Below are positions 9,133 through 22,365 of a stretch of 64,000 bases of DNA, piece by piece (the stretch's first letter is position 1; each line of letters opens with the position of its first letter). Below the pieces are notes generated by a model. It saw nothing but the letters and a program-made list of their open reading frames with translations, was not told the origin of the DNA and made no database searches. This DNA comes from Silene latifolia (lineage: Eukaryota; Streptophyta; Magnoliopsida; Caryophyllales; Caryophyllaceae). The stretch spans positions 201,441,325 through 201,505,324 of the forward strand of contig NC_133536.1 in assembly GCF_048544455.1 (NCBI RefSeq), read 5' to 3'. The translations under genes were made by a program, and so were the position numbers.

Positions 9133-9781
9133 TAGGGGCGGCCAATGAGTTCGGGAGGCCCTGTACCGAATATAAATTGGAGGCCCCAAAACTTAAATTA
9201 AATTACAATTTATTTGCGCTCCTAAACGAAAATTATTGATCACTGTTCACCGACTCACAGTAATTGATACGAATCAAAAGGGATTTTTTTTTTTGAAAAA
9301 AGGAAATGCTACGATATATTTTAGGCATTTGTAAATAAAACAAATTATAAAATAGTATAATCTGACACCATAAAACGGTTCATTTTTATAAAATAACTAT
9401 TTATTTAATGCTAACAATGATTTGTTTTTACTTAATAAAATCGTCTCACAATATAATACCTTTTAATATAATAATTATTGTAAAAAGTTGAAAGATAAAA
9501 TTGTCACAAAAAAAACACAAAAATAAAAAGGGTAAAAGTGTTTATAAAAATTCTGACTGATGTGTAATAGTTTACTACTATTGTGTAGACTATAAACCAA
9601 TTACATAATAATAAAAAAAAAGTGGGGAAAGTGGGAAACAAAGAAGCAGAATAGTAGATGTCTTCTACACCGAGTATGATTTTTGACTGTATGTAGGGAT
9701 TTGGCTCAAAATTTTGAGGCCCTATTTGCCGTTGGGCCCCGGTGCAAAGAGCTGAAATGCTCCCCCTCTTGGCCGCCCATG
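9133..9781. mobile_element. hAT-like non-autonomous element, unit 2
   Basis: Same element at the same site as in unit 1. GATAGACG flanks it at 9125-9132 and 9782-9789. It was inherited with the unit, not inserted again. Confidence 0.85.
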
Positions 9782-10945
9782 GATAGACGAATGTTGTACT
9801 CCGAATAATACAATAAACATACATAAACAAGAAAGTACCTAACGCGTTCACCTTGAGGGACCCTTCACCATTATTGTCCTCACCGTATAGGTGTAAAGAG
9901 CTCGAAATATTTTATACATGAATCCATGAACACAATAAGAAGACAGGACGCATTAGGCACAAAATTTAGTGGCAAAACCAATACCCATTTTTACTTGAGG
10001 GGTCTTTCACAAGGTGAAAGGGGAATACGGATGCTCGAGTGACGATACAACACGTCCTGCATTAGATGATAGAAAACATATAAGAATTACAAGCATGGTG
10101 TAAACTGTAATAAGCTAACATAGGAAAAGGATTTTGGGTGATTATTGCGAACAAAAGAGGCCAGAGAAGACGTTACTAAACACAGAGAACATACAAGAAT
10201 TACAAGCATGGTGGTGTAAACTGTAAAATAAACTTGGCAATTCAAAAAGAATATGAGGTGGGAGCGTTATTGACTAAATGTGATTTGGTGCAAATGTAAT
10301 GTAATGTCTTGAATTTAGATTAGATTTTAGATCATTGTACAACAAAGACAATAATAAATTGTGCAATAATTCAAACATAGAGTAACTTCAAGATAAATCT
10401 AACAAGATCTCACATGACTATATTTTGTCTCATAGATTAAGAATAATATCAAAGATTTCCTACGATCATAAATAATGCCAAAAATCAACGGTTACTTTTG
10501 GTGTGGTATGGAGCCATGGAGTGAGTATAAAACAACAATAATAGAGTACTTTAAGTAAACTGCATAAAAATGTCAAACCGTCTTAAACTTCTATAATAGT
10601 ACTCAGTATATTTTGATTTTTCAATAATAAATTTGCCAATGTTCAAATTAGTAAGACATTCAAACTTGAATGGTTAAACGAATGTCGAAGAAAGGTAATG
10701 AAACGTGCGATATCTATGGAAGTCGTTGATTCTTTGACTCGTTTTATCTTAAGACGGATACGGATATATCCTCTTAAGAGACTTATTGATTTTTTTTTTT
10801 TTTCTGCTACACCAAAATCTAAAATCTAGGTCGGCCAGGACATATCTCTTTATAATTTAAGAGCCAATAAAATCATAGAGTTGCATGGTACGTTTTTTCA
10901 ATTGTATTGTAATGTCCATGTCACATTAATACATAACCCCCGTAC

Positions 10946-10985
<40 letters not shown>

Positions 10986-11498
10986 CATAACCCGTCTTTT
11001 TATAGAATCCAAACAAGGAATGGTCCTTCCAACGAAAACCATATATGAAGATACACGACATCGTTGTATAAGAGAATTACCGATGAAGATATTACTATGA
11101 TTCTAAATCTGGCATTATCCCAAGAAAAATGACAATTCTTTTATATAGAATCCAATAAAGGAATGGCCCTCTCAACGAGAACCACATACGAAGATATTAC
11201 TATTCATTATGTAAAACGTGACGAACTATTCATTCATTCAATTAGGGTTTCATCTAATTACAAATACAACAACTTTGATGGACGATTCTAAAAACTCAAA
11301 AACTCGAATTTCCATCATGAAAGAGAATTTCAAACTTCATAGTCTTGTAAGGGCATAAGGCTAATCATCAGACAATTCGTCTCTTGTAAGACGGTTTTAC
11401 ACTATAGGTTACAAAAACTAAAAAAAAAAAAAAAAAAAAAAAAGCAATTTGAGGAAAATCACCAGGCAATTTAATGACGATTAACAATAAACAATTCC

Positions 11499-11610
11499 GC
11501 CCGCAAGGGTAGTCTAGTGGCTAAAACTCCCAAGGTCTCAATTCCGCCCGAGGTTTACTAGTACGCACTGAAGTTAGCGGCTACAAATTACCCCGTCACC
11601 CAAAAAAAAC
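11499..11610 (+). mobile_element. tRNA-derived SINE, unit 2
   Basis: Same SINE at the same site, with identical A box, B box and A8 tail and CAATTCC on both sides. Confidence 0.7.
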
Positions 11611-12033
11611 CAATTCCTAAATTTTGCAGAACTAAAGGGAGAAATTATAACCTCGTAAAAAGCGGAACCTCCGTGCTCCATCACCACTGCCGCCACCGTC
11701 ACCGCCACCTTTACCCATTATTTAATCGTGAATTATGAACGACTGTCAAGTGCTTCGAATCCAACGTACTTGCTTACTTTCCCAGGCATATTTTTATTTT
11801 TATTTATATGTTGAGAATACTTTTTCTTCTAGTTTTAGGAAGACTTAACCTTAGGTGGTTAGTTTAGGATTAGGTTAATAATTTTACATGTCTAGTTAAG
11901 CTAAATCTTAGGTGGTTAGTTTAGGATTAGGTTAGTAATTTTACATGTCTAGTTAAGTTGTTACTTATTCTAGTTCATTGGATTAAAGAAGTGTTAAAAC
12001 TCCAAAATGTAATTGATAAGTCTCGTGACCTCT

Positions 12034-12130
12034 TTTTTTTTTGGAAGGAAGTAGTACTTTAAATTAAAACCACAAACAAAAGGGTTACAGAGTTCGGGGA
12101 CATCACGGGGGAGGGTCGGGGGGGAGCGGT
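12034..12130 (-). mobile_element. Poly-T retroposon, unit 2
   Basis: Same insertion, with TCTCGTGACCTCT at 12021-12033 and 12131-12143. 97 bp; it differs from unit 1 only in tract length. Confidence 0.85.
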
Positions 12131-13242
12131 TCTCGTGACCTCTTGGTTCACATATATTTGCTATTACCATTGTAACACATCAATCTCTTTATTAAACTTG
12201 TAAATCTATTGTTATATGTATGTGTAAAATCTGAGTTATAATAATATTTACCTATAATAACTATTATTAAATATATACTTTTAGTTTATATTCAATGTAA
12301 TGTATTTGCTGAGTTAGTTAAATGCACTTGGAAAAAATTGAACAAAATATTTTATTTACTTATGGTTATTATTACTTGTACCTATATTTACATTTAATGT
12401 ATCTCCAATATACATATCGCCTTTATTTAACGATTTTTTTAATCAAAAAAATATTCTTCTAAAAATGTAAAAATATTTGAATGATAAAAAAAATAATTTT
12501 TTAACTATTTTTCCAAATATAATATATAAATATTAATATTTTAATAAAATTCTTGATTTATCTTCGACCCAGTCGATCCATTCGAGTAGTGTCTCGACCC
12601 TAAAATAACGAGTCGTTTTGAAAAGTGCGGGTCAAACGGGCTGTCGGGTCAAAAGTTTCGGGTCTTGACCCTGGAAAAACGAGTCGGATCGGGTCAAGCC
12701 GGAATTTGACAGGTCTAATTAAATATATAATATAGGTCCATATAATACTTATTTTAGTTTAATATATCATACGGAGTATCAGACTAATATTATTTTAGTA
12801 TAATATTTCGTAATTATTTAAATATATAACTCTAATACATTTAGATAATAAACTAATATAATATTTAATATGATAAAATTAAGCAAAAAAAATTAACAAA
12901 AATTTGATAAATTTATTTAAATATATATGCTTGATAAAATTGTGTAACTAGCAAATAACTCAATAAATAGTGAAAATAATTGTAGCAATAGTTCATGTAA
13001 TAAATATGATATCATATATTTGAGTGGTAAGAGTAACACTAATAAAAGCCAGAATAGTGAAAGTCATAGTAGCAAGAATGAGAATAGTGAAATTAATAGT
13101 ATTAAGTAGTTAAAAAAATATTGATGGCGGGAGTAGTGAAAGTAATGATGAGTGAAACAAATGTTATAAAAGTAATAATAGGAACAATGGAGAAAGTATG
13201 AAAAACTAGCTAACAATTCGGTTTAAGAAAATATTTTATTTA

Positions 13243-15547
13243 TGTTCCGGGTGTAATTCCGAGCGGGATTGTGACCACTTGAGCTTGTAGAATGATGTCG
13301 TTGCTCGTCTCTTCCTTTCACTCTTTCCCGTAAAGATGAACAAACTGAGGGCTCGGCTTGGTACCGAGCGTACTCACTCCGACGCTCAAGTCAGTAAACT
13401 TAGAGAGATAAGTTGTGTGTTAACTTGGCAAAGTATATTGTAGAGAGATAAGGGAGTTTATACCAGATATTCCAGTTAGTTTCTCAATGAGAGATGATGA
13501 GTATTTATAGACTTTCACCTTTTGTCACGTAGTGGCCAAGTGGCGTAGCGTGGAAAGATCTGTCTTACCCTCGGCCGAGGGACCCATGACAGGTCGGCGG
13601 GCCTGGTTGACTCCATGCCGAGGGGACTGGATGTGAGTACCGGGCGGCGGATAGTCCTCCGGAACCTCAACGTATACCCACCGCCCCTTCCAGTCCTTGC
13701 AAGATGTCAGCTTAGAGACGGTGATATAACCTGGCTCAGTCTGTATACTGTACCAGCCCGGGCCGCCTAGGGTAGTCCCCCGAAGGTGGTGAATCCGGCG
13801 AAAGAGGTTCACCGTTGGGGCCTCCCCTTTAAAAAGGCACAACCATACAAAGCCAACAATCGTCCTGATGGCCAATGGATGCAGTTGGGCCACGGCGACG
13901 TTCATGGCTTTAATTATAGCAGCAACGTATTCATTCAGAGGAAACCGGAGCCCATACTCCAGTGTCGATGTATACGCCGATACAGCCCTTGGGAGGGCAA
14001 CAGACCGCCTGACCCTCCTCGGGGATAACAATTTTATACCCCCTGCCGAAGGAGTAATGGTCTTCAAAAAGTTCAGAACCGGAACAACTGGCGAACTTGT
14101 TCGTCCAGGCACGATCAGGACTGATCGAACAGGCGTCACCGTGCCACGAGAACTGCGGCCTCTTTACGACAGAAGGGGTCGCCTCATCATCGTCATCATC
14201 AATACCCTCCAAAAAGCTCTCATCAATTTCAGGAGAAGGAGACCTGGGGCCTCCGAACCTTATCGGGGTGACGGCCAGTGGCTCCTGCTCACCAGGATAC
14301 GGCGGTTCACCCCCCGGCGCAGAGGTACTGAGTTGAACATCCGCAGAAGACATGGTAACAATAAATATTTAACAATTAAAAGTTGGGGAAATTTGTTTGT
14401 TTACCTTGGGAAAAGTGCTACGCCGAGTAACGCTTTGAAGACTAGAGAGAAATTCCTTCGAAAAACTAAGAGAGGGAAAATGTTTTTCGAGAAAGTGAAT
14501 TTTTGGTGGCCAAAATCAGGGGCTAACTGCTCTATTTATAGAGCAAAGCCCATGAAACGGACCAATCAGGGCAAAGCCCATGAAGCGTCAACCAATCAAC
14601 ACCGAGCCACGTGTCAAGCATGCAGCCACGCTCCTTGGCAGAATGCCAATCGACGTATCTTCTTCAACACGCTCCTTGGTATCTACTTGCCAAACGGCCC
14701 GCCGATCAACCTAGCTTGGCGGACCGGCCGGGGCAATCAAAAGCATACGGCACTCTCAACGTTGGTCTCGGCCAGCGCCATTTTCTTTTCCACATCGGAT
14801 GTCCATTACACAACCATGTGGAGGGGGGATATGGTACGGCCTGAACAGAAGCAAGCCGAGGAAGAGGATGCCGGGGAATAAATTTCAACTTGCGCAGAAT
14901 ACGCTCAAAACTCATCGAAGGTCCATACCACGGCATAGACTACGCTGGGGGCAAATTGATGGGGCATATTCTGCACCCGCTGACCGAGTCAACATATTGA
15001 GCAAGGTCAAAGACAAAAGACAGCAAGTCAACGTATTAGACAGCCTAACCGACGCAGCCTGACTGTCGGCTGTCACTGGGTCTCGGCTAGGCAACTAGCC
15101 AGCGGGAGGGCATATCCGCGTACTCATATCCAAGACCCCTCGGTATGGAGTCAACAAGGCCACCCGTAGGCCCTACCATGGGTCTCTCGGCCGAGGGTAG
15201 AACGGTCTTTCCACCTGCTAGCCACTTGGCCACTACGTGACAAAAGGTGAAAGTCTAAAAATACTCCTCAATCCACATTGAGAAAACGATCTACAATTCA
15301 TCCTAAAACTCACTATTAATCTGGTATAAACTCTCTTATCTCTCTACAATATACTTTGCCAAGTAACACACAACTTAATCTCTTTAAGTTTACTGACTTG
15401 AGCGTCGGAGTGAGTACGCTCGGTACCAAGCCGAGCCCTCAGTTTGTTCATCTTAAACAGGAAAGAGCGAAAGGAAGAGTCAAGCAAAGACATCATTCAT
15501 CAAGCTTACGTGGTCACAAATCCTGCTCCGGAATTACACCCGGAACA
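13243..15547. mobile_element. Foldback / long-TIR element, unit 2
   Basis: Orthologous 2,305-bp copy with the same TGTTCCGGG...CCCGGAACA ends and no visible target duplication. Confidence 0.75.
13565..14353 (-). pseudogene. Foldback ORF, frame-broken, unit 2
   Basis: Same coding region as in unit 1. The first ~130 codons (from 14353) are intact. The frame is then lost near 13960-13970, where CAGGTGTCTGATG reads CAGTGTCGATG. The downstream domain half (GLRFPLNEYV onward) continues in another frame. The change is a CAG/CTG-site alteration of the kind seen throughout the array, so it may be a consensus error rather than a mutation. Confidence 0.6.
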
Positions 15548-15614
15548 ACATGAACAAAGTATATCGACCCCGATTACCATTTTACCCTAACTTGGTGCTT
15601 ACACGTTTATTATA

Positions 15615-15929
15615 CTCCCTCCAATTCATCATAATGATCTCCTTTGAGATGGACACAATACTTAAGAAAAATGAATAAAAATGAACAAAGAACAAATGTG
15701 GGGTTTGTTTATAGGAGATAGAGATGAATTATTATGAGTTAAATAAGGAGTTGTGGGACCAAAACATTAAGGAAAGTAATAAAATAAGAGTAAAAAAGTT
15801 GTGTGGGGTTTGGTAATGGGAGAGAGTGATGAATAAAATAAGAGTAAAAGTTACCAAAAAAGAAAAGGGGAACATTACTTGAATAATCCGTTTCGGGAAA
15901 TAGAGAACATTATAGCAAATTGGAGTGAG
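15615..15929. mobile_element. Stowaway-like MITE, unit 2
   Basis: Orthologous copy between TA dinucleotides. Confidence 0.75.
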
Positions 15930-15992
15930 TATTTTTTTTGGTGAAATGCTTATTAAAATAAACCATATAACTCATACACCATACATTATACT

Positions 15993-16172
15993 CGATTAAG
16001 ATCACTGTCTCACTTTTATGTCTCATCTCATGTCCCACTACCTTAAGATCTTGACACATCACACATAAGATAATAGAAATGGTAATAATATATATCATAG
16101 TGATTATGTGTCAATAGGAAAAGTGATGAGACACAAGATAAGACACAAAATGGGATAGAAGATCTCACTTTG
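15993..16172. mobile_element. MITE with 9-bp target duplication, unit 2
   Basis: Orthologous copy flanked by CATTATACT. Its ends read CGATTAAGATCACTGTC and GATCTCACTTTG, altered exactly at the CAG/CTG words of unit 1. Confidence 0.7.
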
Positions 16173-16617
16173 CATTATACTCTTTCCGTCCCGATCATTT
16201 GTTATCCTATGGTTTTGACACAAAGACCAAGGAAAAGGGAAAGAGCCAATTACTAAATGACAAGTTGAATAAATTGAGTGTGAATGATGAAATTAGATAG
16301 AAGAGGAGTACATCATAATATGACTTTTTCAACAAGGACATATGTACGTTTATTACATTTTTTTATGTTTATGTAACAAAAAACGTTGTACTTACTAAGT
16401 TGAATAGTTGTGACTCCGTACTTGATACATCAGTGATTTATTTTATTTTTATTTTTTTTTTTTGGTGAAAAAATATTTTAAAAATATAATCTTCAAATTT
16501 TTGGTGTCCACTTTTCCTATAAAAGGCTATGATAATTGGTTATCAATCCACAACTTAAAATATTCAACAAATAACACAAACAAATAAACGAGTTTATATT
16601 AACAAAAAATAACAGTC

Positions 16618-17707
16618 ATGGCATCATGTGGTGCATGTTTAAATGCTCTTATGTTCATGCTTCTCCTCTCTTTTGCTTGCGTTGCTCACTCAGATAGGGT
16701 AATAATTTAGTTTCAACTATAAAAGTTTATAGTTAAGCATCTCAACTCAAATATTGTTAATTTTTCTGTTAACTTTTACTTCTCTGACAAATTAAAATGT
16801 GTATGTATTTTATCTGCTTTTTTACGGTAACAGGAAATATAACGGTGTTAACGTTAAGGTCCTTAACTGACGATAATTTTAAAGTTGAATCTCTTAACTA
16901 AAAAACTTCAATAGTATAGGTCCTTCTTACCTTGGTGTTAACTCATCTTAAAATACCCAAAATGCTCTAATTAGCCTCTTTTAAATGTTTAGTCTTTACA
17001 TTTTTGATTAATTTTTTTGTAATAATTTGTCATGTCATTAACATAAACATTGTTTACTCGATCGTAAACATGTTTTTTTTTACAAAATTTAAATGGTTTT
17101 AAAATATGAATTTTAGTAGTTTGGGTATTTTGAGAACATTTTAGTAAGTTTAAACGTATCAGATGTTTCAAAAAACATAGGGGTACCACGTAAAATTCGA
17201 AAAAACACAGTTTACCACATAGAAAAACCTTTTTTTGATTATTTTTTTTTCTTATATATGTGTGAGTATATTTGTTGATATGGTTGCGGGAAACCGTGTG
17301 TACAAAAGATATATACGTGAAGACAAGAGATGAGACATCTGCGAAAGTCTGCGAAGGTGAACCTAAAGCTATATGACAACCAAGGTAATATGGTGGAAAT
17401 AGCAGACCTTGAATTGTTTGGACTTATGCCTAAAGGTCACAACTATTTCGAGCCTAATAATTTGGATGCATTCGCTATCCGAACTAAATGCTTAGCTAAC
17501 CTCATTTGCAAAATCGAGTTGAGCCACGACAATACCGGTGATAATCCCGCTTGGAAAGTCGATTACGTGGACGTCACCACTGCTGTTCCCCAAATATATT
17601 GCACAACCAAGGACTTTGACATTGACGACATAATCTCGCCTATTGTTGTAAGGGACACCTGTGGCGGTGTTAAGGAATCCGTTCTCAAAATGCTAGACCT
17701 TGCTTGA
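16618..17707 (+). pseudogene. PLAT gene with disrupted exon 2 start, unit 2
   Basis: Exon 1 (16618-16698) and the TATA box are identical to unit 1. At the intron 3' end the acceptor reads TTGCGGG instead of TTGCAGGG. The next ~65 bp differ from unit 1 at each CAG/CTG: ACTG to ACCG, ACAGTAT to ACAAAAGATAT, GACAGTAG to GACAAGAG, GCAGGAACAG to GCGAAAGT. The correct frame resumes at AKVNLKLYD and stays open to the stop at 17705-17707. As given, the acceptor AG and ~20 codons of the first strands are lost. Because every change hits the same trinucleotide, I suspect consensus error at methylated cytosines. If corrected, this would be a normal copy. Confidence 0.6.
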
Positions 17708-18243
17708 GGGACATAACTTGGGTAAGAGTTAATGCAACTTAAAAGTTGCTTATCAAGATGTTTACCTAATATATCAACCATCGTGTCAGTTCGTGTTTTA
17801 GTTAATTTAGTACTACTCCGTATGAATGAATGAATGAATAAATAAGGTTGATTACATTATCATAAATTGTGCATATCAGCGATTTTCTATCGGATTCATC
17901 ACATACAAATAATCATGGGAACTGGATACCTTGAAACAATCTAGCTACTTTGCTATAGTACCTACTGGTGAGGTTCGGTCTAGTCAACAGTTTACAAAAA
18001 CAGAATCGGTTTTTAGTCCGGTCTTGTACCCTGTCCGGTCTTTGGATAAACAAAAAGATGGAGACTGGTTTTAGTTCCGGTTCGATCAAGTCCAACTTGA
18101 AAAAAAAAGCACAAAAACCTTTCTTGCCAAACCGGTCCGATCCAAATCCAAGAAAAACCTACCAAACCAGATCGCATAAAATATTAAAAACATGACAATC
18201 TCTAAATTAAGGTCCTGAAATTTTAAAATGAAGATGATAGACG

Positions 18244-18889
18244 TAGGGGCGGCCAATGAGTTCGGGAGGCCCTGTCAATATAAATTGGAGGCCCCAAAAC
18301 TTAAATTAAATTACAATTTATTTGCGCTCCTAAACGAAAATTATTGATCACTGTTCACCGACTCACGGTAATTGATACGAATCAAAAGGGATTTTTTTTT
18401 TTGAAAAAAGGAAATGCTACGATATATTTTAGGCATTTGTAAATAAAACAAATTATAAAATAGTATAATCTGACACCATAAAACGGTTCATTTTTATAAA
18501 ATAACTATTTATTTAATGCTAACAATGATTTGTTTTTACTTAATAAAATCGTCTCACAATATAATACCTTTTAATATAATAATTATTGTAAAAAGTTGAA
18601 AGATAAAATTGTCACAAAAAAAACACAAAAATAAAAAGGGTAAAAGTGTTTATAAAAATTAATCGATGTGTAATAGTTTACTACTATTGTGTAGACTATA
18701 AACCAATTACATAATAATAAAAAAAAAAGTGGGGAAAGTGGGAAACAAAGAAGCGAAATAGTAGATGTCTTCTACACCGAGTATGATTTTTGATCAGTAT
18801 GTAGGGATTTGGCTCAAAATTTTGAGGCCCTATTTGCCGTTGGGCCCCGGTGCAAAGAGCTGAAATGCTCCCCCTCTTGGCCGCCCATG
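18244..18889. mobile_element. hAT-like non-autonomous element, unit 3
   Basis: Orthologous copy. The target duplication GATAGACG lies at 18236-18243 and 18890-18897. The left end reads CCCTGTCAATAT where unit 1 has CCCTGTACCGAATAT. Confidence 0.85.
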
Positions 18890-20058
18890 GATAGACGAAT
18901 GTTGTACTCCGAATAATACAATAAACATACATAAACAAGAAAGTACCTAACGCGTTCACCTTGAGGGACCCTTCACCATTATTGTCCTCACTGTATAGGT
19001 GTAAAGAGCTCAGAATATTTTATACATGAATCCATGAACACAATAAGAAGACAGGACGCATTAGGCACAAAATTTAGTGGCAAAACCAATACCCATTTTT
19101 ACTTGAGGGGTCTTTCACAAGGTGAAAGGGGAATACGGATGCTCGAGTGACGATACAACACGTCCTGCATTAGATGATAGAAAACATATAAGAATTACAA
19201 GCATGGTGTAAAACTCAGTAATAAGCTAACATAGGAAAAGGATTTTGGGTGATTATTGCGAACAAAAGAGGCCAGAGAAGACGTTACTAAACACAGAGAA
19301 CATACAAGAATTACAAGCATGGTGGTGTAAACTGTAAAATAAACTTGGCAATTCAAAAAGAATATGAGGTGGGAGCGTTATTGACTAAATGTGATTTGGT
19401 GCAAATGTAATGTAATGTCTTGAATTTAGATTAGATTTTAGATCATTGTACAACAAAGACAATAATAAATTGTGCAATAATTCAAACATAGAGTAACTTC
19501 AAGATAAATCTAACAAGATCTCACATGACTATATTTTGTCTCATAGATTAAGAATAATATCAAAGATTTCCTACGATCATAAATAATGCCAAAAATCAAC
19601 GGTTACTTTTGGTGTGGTATGGAGCCATGGAGTGAGTATAAAACAACAATAATAGAGTACTTTAAGTAAACTGCATAAAAATGTCAAACCGTCTTAAACT
19701 TCTATAATAGTACTCAGTATATTTTGATTTTTCAATAATAAATTTGCCAATGTTCAAATTAGTAAGACATTCAAACTTGAATGGTTAAACGAATGTCGAA
19801 GAAAGGTAGTGAAACGTGCGATATCTATGGAAGTCGTTGATTCTTTGACTCGTTTTATCTTAAGACGGATACGGATATATCCTCTTAAGAGACTTATTGA
19901 TATTTTTTTTTTTTTTCTGCTACACCAAAATCTAAAATCTAGGTCGGCCAGGACATATCTCTTTATAATTTAAGAGCCAATAAAATCATAGAGTTGCATG
20001 GTACGTTTTTTCAATTGTATTGTAATGTCCATGTCACATTAATACATAACCCCCGTAC

Positions 20059-20102
<44 letters not shown>

Positions 20103-20530
20103 CATAACCCGTCTTTTTATAGAATCCAAACAAGGAATGGTCCTTCCAACGAAAACCATATATGAAGATACACGACATCGTTGTATAAGAGAATTACCGA
20201 TGAAGATATTACTATGATTCTAAATCTGGCATTATCCCAAGAAAAATGACAATTCTTTTATATAGAATCCAATAAAGGAATGGCCCTCTCAACGAGAACC
20301 ACATACGAAGATATTACTATTCATTATGTAAAACGTGACGAACTATTCATTCATTCAATTAGGGTTTCATCTAATTACAAATACAACAACTTTGATGGAC
20401 GATTCTAAAAACTCAAAAACTCGAATTTCCATCATGAAAGAGAATTTCAAACTTCATAGTCTTGTAAGGGCATAAGGCTAATCATCAGACAATTCGTCTC
20501 TTGTAAGACGGTTTTACACTATAGGTTACA

Positions 20531-20567
<37 letters not shown>

Positions 20568-20618
20568 TTTGAGGAAAATCACCAGGCAATTTAATGACGA
20601 TTAACAATAAACAATTCC

Positions 20619-20730
20619 GCCCGCAAGGGTAGTCTAGTGGCTAAAACTCCCAAGGTCTCAATTCCGCCCGAGGTTTACTAGTACGCACTGAAGTTAGCGG
20701 CTACAAATTACCCCGTCACCCAAAAAAAAC
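20619..20730 (+). mobile_element. tRNA-derived SINE, unit 3
   Basis: Orthologous copy, flanked by CAATTCC. Confidence 0.7.
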
Positions 20731-21153
20731 CAATTCCTAAATTTTGCAGAACTAAAGGGAGAAATTATAACCTCGTAAAAAGCGGAACCTCCGTGCTCCA
20801 CCACCACTGCCGCCACCGTCACCGCCACCTTTACCCATTATTTAATCGTGAATTATGAACGACTGTCAAGTGCTTCGAATCCAACGTACTTGCTTACTTT
20901 CCCAGGCATATTTTTATTTTTATTTATATGTTGAGAATACTTTTTCTTCTAGTTTTAGGAAGACTTAACCTTAGGTGGTTAGTTTAGGATTAGGTTAATA
21001 ATTTTACATGTCTAGTTAAGCTAAATCTTAGGTGGTTAGTTTAGGATTAGGTTAGTAATTTTACATGTCTAGTTAAGTTGTTACTTATTCTAGTTCATTG
21101 GATTAAAGAAGTGTTAAAACTCCAAAATGTAATTGATAAGTCTCGTGACCTCT

Positions 21154-21252
21154 TTTTTTTTTGGAAGGAAGTAGTACTTTAAATTAAAACCACAAACAAA
21201 AGGGTTACAGAGTTCGGGGACATCACGGGGGAGGGTCGGGGGGGGGAGCGGT
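21154..21252 (-). mobile_element. Poly-T retroposon, unit 3
   Basis: Same insertion, with the 13-bp duplication at 21141-21153 and 21253-21265. The G-run is longer than in units 1-2. Confidence 0.85.
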
Positions 21253-22365
21253 TCTCGTGACCTCTTGGTTCACATATATTTGCTATTACCATTGTAACAC
21301 ATCAATCTCTTTATTAAACTTGTAAATCTATTGTTATATGTATGTGTAAAATCTGAGTTATAATAATATTTACCTATAATAACTATTATTAAATATATAC
21401 TTTTAGTTTATATTCAATGTAATGTATTTGCTGAGTTAGTTAAATGCACTTGGAAAAAATTGAACAAAATATTTTATTTACTTATGGTTATTCTTACTTG
21501 TACCTATATTTACATTTAATGTATCTCCAATATACATATCGCCTTTATTTAACGATTTTTTTAATCAAAAAAATATTCTTCTAAAAATGTAAAAATATTT
21601 GAATGATAAAAAAAATAATTTTTTAACTATTTTTCCAAATATAATATATAAATATTAATATTTTAATAAAATTCTTGATTTATCTTCGACCCAGTCGATC
21701 CATTCGAGTAGTGTCTCGACCCTAAAATAACGAGTCGTTTCGAAAAGTGCGGGTCAAACGGGTCATTTGTCGGGTCAAAAGTTTGGTCTTGACCCTGAAA
21801 AACGAGTCGGATCGGGTCAAGCCGAATTTGACAGTCTAATTAAATATATAATATAGGTCCATATAATACTTATTTTAGTTTAATATATCATACGGAGTAT
21901 CAGACTAATATTATTTTAGTATAATATTTCGTAATTATTTAAATATATAACTCTAATACATTTAGATAATAAACTAATATAATATTTAATATGATAAAAT
22001 TAAGCAAAAAAAATTAACAAAAATTTGATAAATTTATTTAAATATATATGCTTGATAAAATTGTGTAACTAGCAAATAACTCAATAAATAGTGAAAATAA
22101 TTGTAGCAATAGTTCATGTAATAAATATGATATCATATATTTGAGTGGTAAGAGTAACACTAATAAAAGCCAGAATAGTGAAAGTCATAGTAGCAAGAAT
22201 GAGAATAGTGAAATTAATAGTATTAAGTAGTTAAAAAAAATATTGATGGCGGGAGTAGTGAAAGTAACAAAGAGTGAAACAAATGTTATAAAAGTAACAA
22301 AGAGGAACAATGGAGAAAGTATGAAAAACTAGCTAACAATTCGGTTTAAGAAAATATTTTATTTA

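Larger units (their letters stand above)
9113..18223 (+). repeat. Tandem unit 2
   Basis: Second full copy, 9,111 bp, collinear with unit 1 throughout. It has the poly-T retroposon. Both its PLAT exon 2 and its foldback ORF are frame-broken, at CAG/CTG-type sites. Confidence 0.97.

Noticed and set aside
8852-9145. Overlapping small ORFs in the CCGG-rich spacer
   Set aside because: They are open on both strands only because of low-complexity composition, are changed by length differences between units, and show no domain or start context.
9504-9851. 115-codon minus-strand ORF repeated in several units (also 32392-32739 and 44724-45071)
   Set aside because: It lies across the right half of the hAT-like MITE, has no recognisable domain, and its length varies with homopolymers. 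Its conservation only reflects the array.
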